Assembly (NCBI RefSeq): GCF_000590475.1
Contig: NZ_CP007441.1
Span: 2,796,660-2,860,659, forward strand
Source of the DNA: Stutzerimonas stutzeri
Lineage (GTDB): Bacteria > Pseudomonadota > Gammaproteobacteria > Pseudomonadales > Pseudomonadaceae
Direction of reading: 5' to 3'
DNA length: 64,000 bases
Shown here one piece after another: positions 27,396-32,969 of the stretch; the first letter of the stretch is position 1; each line of letters starts with the position of its first letter. The position numbers and the translations under genes were made by a program. A model generated the notes under the pieces. That model worked only from the letters and a program-made list of their open reading frames with translations. It was not told the DNA's origin and ran no database searches.

Positions 27396-28091
27396 ATGGA
27401 AGTATCGATCGCCCTGACCCTGGCCGCCTGCCTGGTCCTGCTTGGCAACCATCTGAGCCGCCTCGCAGGCGACCGACATCGCAAACGTATCAGCACAACC
27501 GATGTACAGGCATTGCAGCAGGCGCTGGAGGTCCTGCAATTCGTCCAGAAGCACCGTGGCCTCGGCGGCCAGCGCGAGGCCGCAGCAAACGCCCAGCGAA
27601 TGGAGGTTGCGGGCCGCCTCGAGCAGCTCTGGCTGGAATGGAAAGCCGACGAAAACAGCTCCGCAATGCGCGCCCTATGGCAGCAGATTCGCCAGAACCC
27701 GGCCGATTTCGAGCCGCACTGCATGCTTATCGAACAGGTGCTCGAAAGCATTCACATACTGGAGCTGCGCCTGGCCTATCAGGGCAATCCTCAGGTAACC
27801 GGCATATGCGAAGCGTGCCGCGCGCTGGAGGACCTCGGTCGTTTACGCGGCCTGGCGGTGCGAGCGGCGAACTTCGACACCTGTCCGTTGGATATGCAAA
27901 TCCAGATGCGCTACCTCTGCCAGCGACTGGCCGACCCGGTTGGCGGAAAAACGCTGGGCAACCTCATCGAGCACCTGGAGCGCAATCTGATCAATGCTTC
28001 GTGCATCAGCCTGGCACCGGCCGAATGTTACGCACTGATCACACCGATCATCGATGAGCGCCTGCAAGGTATCCGCCATAGCATCGCCTGA
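27396..28091 (+). CDS. Helical membrane protein, NIT (nitrate/nitrite sensor)-like
   Basis: A 231-residue protein with one N-terminal helix (residues 4-20) and a helical remainder. LEVLQFVQKHRGLGGQREAA resembles the LQxERG helix of NIT domains, and LEDLGRLRGLAVRA resembles the second NIT-type helix pair, but the match is by eye and weak. No kinase, HAMP or output domain follows. It starts 2 bases after the chemoreceptor-like gene, so the two are surely cotranscribed and may form one split receptor. Confidence 0.55.
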   Translation: MEVSIALTLAACLVLLGNHLSRLAGDRHRKRISTTDVQALQQALEVLQFVQKHRGLGGQREAAANAQRMEVAGRLEQLWLEWKADENSSAMRALWQQIRQNPADFEPHCMLIEQVLESIHILELRLAYQGNPQVTGICEACRALEDLGRLRGLAVRAANFDTCPLDMQIQMRYLCQRLADPVGGKTLGNLIEHLERNLINASCISLAPAECYALITPIIDERLQGIRHSIA

Positions 28092-28150
28092 TGGTTATGA
28101 CGGCAAGAAATGCAGCGGCCACTCCCGACGATTGTCGGATTCGGGCCCGG

Positions 28151-28183
28151 CGTGCGGGACGCGTACAATTCGCGTCCCGCACG
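28151..28183. other. Perfect 13-bp inverted repeat upstream of the thioesterase gene
   Basis: CGTGCGGGACGCG and CGCGTCCCGCACG flank a 7-base loop TACAATT, 60 bases after the NIT-like gene and 42 bases before the thioesterase ATG. It could be a terminator without a T tract, or an operator. The loop contains a -10-like TACAAT, but no matching -35 at 16-18 bases is seen. Confidence 0.6.
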
Positions 28184-28225
28184 TTGCGCTGAAACGGCGC
28201 CACGCATCCAGCCCACGAGAGCACC

Positions 28226-28669
28226 ATGGCCCGCCTGACCCTGCAGTTTCCCGAAGACCAGTTCTGCTTCACGACCCAGCTCACCGTACGCATCACCGAT
28301 ATCAACGCTGGCAATCATCTGGCGAACGACTCGATGATCTCGATGATTTCCGAAGCCCGTGCACGCTTTCTATTTGCCTACGGCATCGCCGAGACCCGCA
28401 AGGACGGTGGCGGTATCATCGTCACCGACCTCGCCACCACCTACAAAGCCGAGGCTCATGCGCGCGACGTGCTGCTGTTCGAAGTCGGCGTGATGGATTT
28501 CAACAAATACGGTGGCGACATCACCTTTCGCATCACCCGCCCTGCCGATGGCACCTTGATCGCCATGGCCAAGTCCGGCTTCGTTTTCTACAACTACGTG
28601 GAAACCCGCGTGGTCCCCATGCCCGCTGAGTTCGAGGCGAAATTTCCGAAGGTCAATCGCATCGACTGA
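28226..28669 (+). CDS. Hotdog-fold acyl-CoA thioesterase family protein
   Basis: A 147-residue hotdog-fold protein. TVRITDINAGNHLANDSMISMISEARARFLFAYG matches the catalytic region of YbgC/4HBT-like thioesterases, in which an aspartate or asparagine and a following histidine lie near the active site. VTDLATTYKAEAHARDVLLFEVGVMDF forms the typical central strands. The substrate is unknown, and the link to nitrate metabolism is probably only positional. Confidence 0.8.
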   Translation: MARLTLQFPEDQFCFTTQLTVRITDINAGNHLANDSMISMISEARARFLFAYGIAETRKDGGGIIVTDLATTYKAEAHARDVLLFEVGVMDFNKYGGDITFRITRPADGTLIAMAKSGFVFYNYVETRVVPMPAEFEAKFPKVNRID

Positions 28670-28682
28670 TGCGCCCCGTTTC

Positions 28683-28712
28683 GAAGCGCCGCGCACCACC
28701 GCCGCGCGCTTC
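28683..28712. terminator. Inverted repeat after the thioesterase gene
   Basis: GAAGCGC (28683-28689) and GCGCTTC (28706-28712) form a 7-bp stem with a 16-base GC-rich loop, 14 bases past the thioesterase stop. It probably marks the end of that transcript. No T tract is seen. Confidence 0.35.
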
Positions 28713-28769
28713 CAGCCCCACTCAGGCGCATCAAATGCCCCGCAGCAGCCAGTTTCGCCGATTCGGCTC

Positions 28770-28787
28770 TTGGCACAGCTTCTGCTT
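28770..28787 (+). promoter_or_regulatory. Sigma-54 (RpoN) promoter of nasA
   Basis: TTGGCACAGCTTCTGCTT: GG at 28772-28773 and GC at 28784-28785, 10 bases apart. The predicted start is near 28797, immediately before leader hairpin P1. The sequence is almost the same as the one before nirB. Confidence 0.8.
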
Positions 28788-28799
28788 AGGTAAAGGCAG

Positions 28800-28840
28800 G
28801 TAGCCAAAGGCGGTTACTCACAGACATGACAAAGGCGTCG
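28800..28840 (+). promoter_or_regulatory. ANTAR (NasT) RNA target, leader 2 (nasA)
   Basis: P1 at 28800-28817 pairs GTAGCC with GGTTAC around the loop AAAGGC. P2 at 28827-28840 pairs TGAC with GTCG (one T-G wobble) around the same loop AAAGGC. Both loops satisfy A1/G4. Nine bases separate the hairpins. P2 overlaps the terminator left arm. Confidence 0.8.
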
Positions 28841-28880
28841 CGTTGCCCCGTTCGAAGAGCGGTGGTGCGCGGCGCCTTTT
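28831..28880 (+). terminator. Attenuator terminator, leader 2 (nasA)
   Basis: AAAGGCGTCGCG (28831-28842) pairs with CGCGGCGCCTTT (28868-28879) with one G-U pair and is followed by a T run. The loop has a small inner stem. It lies 125 bases before the nasA ATG. Confidence 0.8.
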
Positions 28881-29004
28881 CGTTTCGCCCCAATGAACAG
28901 GGGCGCGGGCATGGCCCGCACGGATTCGAGGCTGCCGCACGGCAGCGCGGCATTCCCCGACGCCCGTCTGGCGCGCCGGCACAATCTGTCTAGTGAGGTG
29001 TTCG

Positions 29005-30216
29005 ATGAATACAAGCTTCTGGAAATCCGGCCACACGCCGACGCTGTTCTCCGCCTTTCTCTACTTCGATTTGAGCTTCATGGTCTGGTACATCCTCGGC
29101 CCGATGGGCGTGCAAATCGCCGCCGATCTCGGACTGACCACCCAGCAGCGTGCCTTCATGGTCGCCACGCCTATTCTTTCCGGCGCGGTCCTGCGCCTGG
29201 TGCTGGGCGTGCTGGCCGACCGCACTTCGCCAAAGACCGCCGGCCTGTTCGGCCAGATTACGGTGATCGCCGCCTTGTTCGTAGCCTGGTTCAATGGCGT
29301 TCATAGCTATGAGCAGGCGCTGCTGCTTGGTCTGTTTCTCGGCATGGCCGGCGCATCCTTCGCCGTAGCGCTGCCGTTGGCCTCGCAGTGGTATCCACCG
29401 CAGCATCAGGGCAAGGCCATGGGCATCGCCGGTGCCGGCAACTCCGGTACTGTCTTCGCAGCGCTGTTCGCGCCGGTGCTGGCCACAATGTTCGGCTGGA
29501 GTAACGTGTTCGGGCTGGCGCTGATCCCGCTAACGCTGACCCTGATCATCTTCGCCAGCCTGGCCAAAAACGCACCGAACCGCCCTGCGCCAAAATCGTT
29601 CGCCGACTACATGAAAGCACTGGGCGATCGTGACAGCTGGTGGTTCATGTTCTTCTACAGCGTGACCTTCGGCGGCTTTCTCGGCCTTGCGAGCACCTTG
29701 CCCGGCTATTTCCATGACCAGTACGCCTTCGACCCAGTCAAGGCCGGCTACTACACCGCCGCGTGTGTATTCGCCGGCAGCATGTTGCGTCCGCTCGGTG
29801 GTGCAATGGCCGACCGTATCGGCGGCATTCGCTCGCTGCTGGTGATGTACACCGTCGCGGCTGGCTGTCTGTTCATCGTTGGTTTCAATCTGCCAAGCTC
29901 GACGGCGGCACTGGCGCTGTTCGTCGTTGCCATGCTCAGCCTCGGCGCGGGTAATGGCGCAGTGTTCCAACTGGTGCCGCAGCGCTTCAGCAAAGAGATC
30001 GGGGTGATGACCGGATTGGTCGGCATGGCTGGCGGCATCGGTGGCTTTCTGCTCACCGCAGGCCTGGGCGCCGTCAAGCAAGCCACCGGCGACTACCAGA
30101 TGGGCCTCTGGCTGTTCGCCAGTCTGGGTGCGTTGGCCTGGTTCGGCCTTTATGGCGTCAAGCGCCGCTGGAGAACGACCTGGGGCTCTGCGGCGATGAC
30201 GGCGGCACGGGTATAA
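29005..30216 (+). CDS. nasA: Nitrate/nitrite MFS transporter (NarK/NasA family)
   Basis: A 403-residue MFS protein with about 12 membrane helices. It has the nitrate-porter features AFLYFDLSFMVWYILGPMG, the first nitrate-signature-like GAGNSGTVFAALFAP and the second GAGNGAVFQLVPQRF, plus RVLADR-like loop motifs (LGVLADRTSPK). It brings nitrate into the cytoplasm for NasC, or moves nitrite. ATG 29005 has GAGG at the right distance; the earlier in-frame GTG at 28993 is less likely. Its own RpoN promoter, ANTAR hairpins and attenuator precede it. It is a second nitrate importer beside NrtABD. Confidence 0.94.
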   Translation: MNTSFWKSGHTPTLFSAFLYFDLSFMVWYILGPMGVQIAADLGLTTQQRAFMVATPILSGAVLRLVLGVLADRTSPKTAGLFGQITVIAALFVAWFNGVHSYEQALLLGLFLGMAGASFAVALPLASQWYPPQHQGKAMGIAGAGNSGTVFAALFAPVLATMFGWSNVFGLALIPLTLTLIIFASLAKNAPNRPAPKSFADYMKALGDRDSWWFMFFYSVTFGGFLGLASTLPGYFHDQYAFDPVKAGYYTAACVFAGSMLRPLGGAMADRIGGIRSLLVMYTVAAGCLFIVGFNLPSSTAALALFVVAMLSLGAGNGAVFQLVPQRFSKEIGVMTGLVGMAGGIGGFLLTAGLGAVKQATGDYQMGLWLFASLGALAWFGLYGVKRRWRTTWGSAAMTAARV

Positions 30217-30224
30217 GAGCAGCT

Positions 30225-30295
30225 GGAAGCTGGAAGCCAGGGCTCGGGGCTTTAGCTTTGGCTTCAGCTTAAAAGCTTTCGGCTTCCAACCCACC
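30225..30295. repeat. Self-complementary AGCTGGAAGC-rich intergenic repeat
   Basis: Between nasA and the kinase gene lie repeated AGCTGGAAGC units and a complementary GGCTTCC/AAAGCTTTCGG part, so the stretch can fold back on itself. This kind of AGCTTGAAGC/GGCTTCCAGC element is a common dispersed repeat in Pseudomonas intergenic DNA. Confidence 0.5.
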
Positions 30296-30307
30296 AAGGA
30301 ACTCCCC

Positions 30308-31981
30308 ATGCCCCTGACCCTTTCCTTCGGCGAAGCCACCGCAACCGGCCCACGTGAGGAAAATCAGGACGCGCTGCGGATCGTCACGCCAATGCCAGGG
30401 CTCGCCGCAAGCAAGGGCGCGCTGTTTGCGATTGCCGACGGCGTCAGCCAGTGCGCCGATGGGGCCCTGGCGGCACGGGCGACCCTGCAAGCATTGGCGA
30501 CCGACTACTACGCCACGCCCGAAACCTGGACCGTCGCGCAATCATTGGACCGGCTACTAGTGGCGCACAACCGCTGGCTCCAGGCCAATGGTGGCGGGCA
30601 GCCGCTGCTAACCACACTCACGGCGCTGGTGCTGCGCGGCCGGCGCTTCACCCTCGCCCATGTCGGCGACTGTCGCGCCTATCGCTGGCTCGACGGCGAG
30701 CTGCAGCGGCTCAGCGAAGACCATGTCTGGGAACAGCCGAACATGCAGCACGTGCTCAAACGTGCCATGGGCCTGGACCAGCATCTGGTGGTGGACTACC
30801 TCGACGGCGAGCTGCGCCTCGGCGAAAGCTTCCTGCTGCTCAGCGATGGCGTCTGGGCCAGCATTACCGAAGGCGACATTCAAAACATCCTGCGTGCCGA
30901 GCCCGATCTGCCCAACGCCGCCCGTGCGTTGGTCCACCTCGCGCATCAGACCGGCAGCCAGGACAATGCCAGCGCGCTACTGCTGCGGGTCGACGAACTG
31001 CCGGAAGCGGCATTGGCCGACTCGCTCGCCCAACTGGCGGATTGGCCGTTACCGCCCAAGTTGCGCCCCGGACAGATATTCGAAGGCTGGACCGTTGAAG
31101 CGCTGCTGGCCGAGTCGCGCCAATCACTGGTCTACCGCGTGCGGGACCAATCAGATCAACCCTGGCTGCTGAAAACATTGCCGGCCTGCCGCGACGATGA
31201 ACCTGAAGCCGGCCCGGCCCTGCTGCAAGAGGAGTGGTTTCTGCGCCGCGTCGCCGGCCGCCATTTTCCCGAGACCCACGGCCTGCCGCAGCGCCAACAC
31301 CTGTATTACGTGCAGCGTGAATACAGTGGCCAGACCCTCGCCCAGCAATTTCGCCAGCAGGGGCCGATGGCGCTGACCGATTGCCTGCAGCTGGCCCCAC
31401 GCCTGATCCGCGCACTGGGCATGCTCCACCGGCGCAACATTCTGCACCGCGATATCAAGCCCGAGAATCTTCATCTGGACGATGACGGCGAGTTGCGCCT
31501 GCTGGATTTCGGCCTCGCCTACTGCCCGGGCCTGTCCCGAGATTTGCCGCATCATCTTCCGGGTACGCCAAGCTACATCGCGCCCGAAGCCTTCAGCGGC
31601 GCAGCGCCGAGCCGTGAGCAGGATCTCTACGCAGCGGGCGTCACGCTCTACTACCTGCTCAGCGGCCACTACCCCTACGGCGAGGTCGAAGCCTTTCAGC
31701 GTCCGCGTTTCGGCACACCGGTGCCAGCCAGCCGCTATCGGCCCGACCTGCCGCAGTGGTTGGATGACATGCTCAGGCGCGCCGTCGCAGCCGACCCTGC
31801 GCAGCGGTTCGAAACAGCAGAGGAATGGCTGCTGACGCTGGAACAGGGCGAGCGCTTGACCAGCAGCACACCCAGCCTACCGCTGCTGGAACGCGAGCCA
31901 CTGAAAGTCTGGCGCGGCCTTGCGCTGCTGTCGCTGCTGCTGAATCTGTTGCTGCTCGTTTGGCTGGCCAAAGGCGGCTAG
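30308..31981 (+). CDS. Fused PP2C-type phosphatase and Ser/Thr protein kinase, membrane-anchored
   Basis: A 557-residue protein. A PP2C phosphatase spans residues 1-240 with metal-binding acidic motifs (ENQDALR, AIADGVSQ, AHVGDCRAYRW, LLLSDGVW, DNASALLLRV). A eukaryote-like kinase follows at about 255-520, with the catalytic loop HRDIKPENL near residue 380, DFGLAY near 400 and the APEAF activation segment end. The glycine-rich loop is weak and the VAIK-type lysine falls in PWLLKTL. A single membrane helix lies at 535-553. In P. aeruginosa I recall the same gene between nasA and nirB (PA1782), so it belongs to the assimilation locus. Its targets are unknown. Confidence 0.92.
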   Translation: MPLTLSFGEATATGPREENQDALRIVTPMPGLAASKGALFAIADGVSQCADGALAARATLQALATDYYATPETWTVAQSLDRLLVAHNRWLQANGGGQPLLTTLTALVLRGRRFTLAHVGDCRAYRWLDGELQRLSEDHVWEQPNMQHVLKRAMGLDQHLVVDYLDGELRLGESFLLLSDGVWASITEGDIQNILRAEPDLPNAARALVHLAHQTGSQDNASALLLRVDELPEAALADSLAQLADWPLPPKLRPGQIFEGWTVEALLAESRQSLVYRVRDQSDQPWLLKTLPACRDDEPEAGPALLQEEWFLRRVAGRHFPETHGLPQRQHLYYVQREYSGQTLAQQFRQQGPMALTDCLQLAPRLIRALGMLHRRNILHRDIKPENLHLDDDGELRLLDFGLAYCPGLSRDLPHHLPGTPSYIAPEAFSGAAPSREQDLYAAGVTLYYLLSGHYPYGEVEAFQRPRFGTPVPASRYRPDLPQWLDDMLRRAVAADPAQRFETAEEWLLTLEQGERLTSSTPSLPLLEREPLKVWRGLALLSLLLNLLLLVWLAKGG

Positions 31982-31995
31982 TTGGGCAAGCGCGA

Positions 31996-32307
31996 TCAAC
32001 GACGAACAATCAGACCTTGCCGCGCAACACGGGTCAGTTCGCGCACGCAGTCTTCGAGGCGTTCGGCGCTGGGCGCCTGGATCACGGCCAAGTCGAAGCT
32101 ATCCGCAGCGAAGTGCGCCAGCGATTCATCGGCACCGGTGAACTGGACGAGAAAGGCGTGCGGCTTGCCCCAGCGCTTCGGCCAGCCGTCGAGGTAGCGC
32201 AACAGCGAGGGTTGATGGCTGCCGCCAAGGAGGATTTTGGGATTGCTGCAAGCCAGCCCACTGGTGATCGGGGCCAGGCGTAAAGGAGCGCGTTCTAGTG
32301 CATTCAT
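31996..32307 (-). CDS. Small protein resembling the end of a SAM methyltransferase
   Basis: A 103-residue minus-strand frame (ATG at 32307) ending 14 bases from the convergent kinase gene. The C-terminal part, SFDLAVIQAPSAERLEDCVRELTRVARQGLIVRR, resembles the late motifs of class I methyltransferases (D.v....l......l.E..RV...G...). The SAM-binding glycine motif is missing, so this is either a remnant or a small unrelated protein. The frame is open upstream to 32487 but with poorer coding character. No clear ribosome-binding site is seen. Confidence 0.5.
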   Translation of the reverse strand: MNALERAPLRLAPITSGLACSNPKILLGGSHQPSLLRYLDGWPKRWGKPHAFLVQFTGADESLAHFAADSFDLAVIQAPSAERLEDCVRELTRVARQGLIVRR

Positions 32308-32507
32308 CGGGAGAAGTCCCGCCTCGAGGATTCCGCTGGGCAGCGGTGGGAGGCGACACCGAACCAGCGCTTTAGCGGTATTTCGAAGCCTTCGGCTCCA
32401 GGCGCCCCGCAAGTAGCTGACTAAATCGGCGCATGGGCGAAACAATAGAAAAGCAGCACGACCGCTGTCAACGGGGAATTTTGCCATGCGGCTCGCGGAC
32501 CCCCTCC

Positions 32508-32535
32508 TTTTTGGTGGGCTTCAGCCCACCAAAAA
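32508..32535. repeat. REP-like palindrome (GGTGGGCT family)
   Basis: TTTTTGGTGGGCT and AGCCCACCAAAAA are perfect 13-bp arms around TC. The core GGTGGGCT..AGCCCACC recurs at 36028-36045 and, with a longer loop, at 35873-35905. With T-rich edges on both sides it could also stop transcription. Confidence 0.65.
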
Positions 32536-32640
32536 GACTCGCAGCAGTCCACCGACGCACCAGTACTGCGCAGCTTGCTATATAGGAGTGCAGCTGCAAG
32601 TCGCTTCGGCCCGGTTGCGTAGGCTTGGCGAAACGATAAG

Positions 32641-32664
32641 ACAGCGCAGTATTACGTGCGCTGT
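32641..32664. promoter_or_regulatory. 8-bp inverted repeat, candidate activator site for nirB
   Basis: ACAGCGCA and TGCGCTGT around an 8-base spacer. The position, about 120-140 bases before a sigma-54 promoter, suits an enhancer. The sequence does not match the NtrC consensus (GCAC, 7 bases, GTGC) exactly, so the protein is not assigned. Confidence 0.35.
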
Positions 32665-32779
32665 GCCGGTTCGCTCCGTGCCAGGCGCCCGTCAGTGCTG
32701 GGCTGCGCGACGAAGACGTTGCGCAGTGCGGCATGCGCGCTACGGCTGACCGCGGCCAGCCGCTGAACCGCGATAAGGT

Positions 32780-32796
32780 TGGCACAGCCTCTGCAT
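32780..32796 (+). promoter_or_regulatory. Sigma-54 (RpoN) promoter of nirB
   Basis: TTGGCACAGCCTCTGCATT: GG at 32781-32782, GC at 32793-32794, 10 bases between. The predicted start is near 32806, 12 bases before hairpin P1. Confidence 0.8.
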
Positions 32797-32817
32797 TGTC
32801 AGGCTTACATCAAGCCG

Positions 32818-32874
32818 GACCTTCAACGTGGAGGGTCAGGCTCCGAATACGGAAAACAAGGACAAAGGCGTCCT
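32818..32874 (+). promoter_or_regulatory. ANTAR (NasT) RNA target, leader 3 (nirB)
   Basis: P1 at 32818-32837 pairs GACCTTC with GAGGGTC around the loop AACGTG. P2 at 32859-32874 pairs AGGAC with GTCCT around AAAGGC. Both loops have A1 and G4. The 21-base linker is longer than in leaders 1 and 2 and holds a small TCCG/CGGA stem. P2 overlaps the terminator. Confidence 0.8.
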
Positions 32875-32902
32875 CACTGGGAGATCAGTGGGACGCCTTT
32901 TT
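32864..32902 (+). terminator. Attenuator terminator, leader 3 (nirB)
   Basis: AAAGGCGTCC (32864-32873) pairs with GGACGCCTTT (32891-32900). The inner stem CACTG/CAGTG extends it, with one bulged T. Five T end the element. It lies 67 bases before the nirB ATG. Confidence 0.88.
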
Positions 32903-32969
32903 CGTTGTTGGATATTTCAACGGCATGGCCCAACAGCATTCAGCGCGTCGGCCCGGCACGGAGAACGGC

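Larger units (their letters stand above)
32308..32780. other. Gene-free region upstream of nirB
   Basis: About 470 bases with no convincing gene. It holds a perfect REP-like palindrome at 32508-32535 and a perfect 8-bp inverted repeat with an 8-base spacer at 32641-32664. The latter lies roughly 120-140 bases upstream of the nirB RpoN promoter, a distance typical for an enhancer-binding activator such as NtrC. Confidence 0.5.

Noticed and set aside
28778..28798. Alternative first hairpin in leader 2 (CTGCTT/AGGCAG with loop AGGTAA)
   Set aside because: It overlaps the -12 element of the RpoN promoter, lies before the predicted start and its loop lacks G at position 4.
32733..32969. 79-codon N-terminal extension of nirB
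   Set aside because: It runs through the RpoN promoter, ANTAR hairpins and terminator, so it is not coding; ATG 32970 has a good ribosome-binding site.
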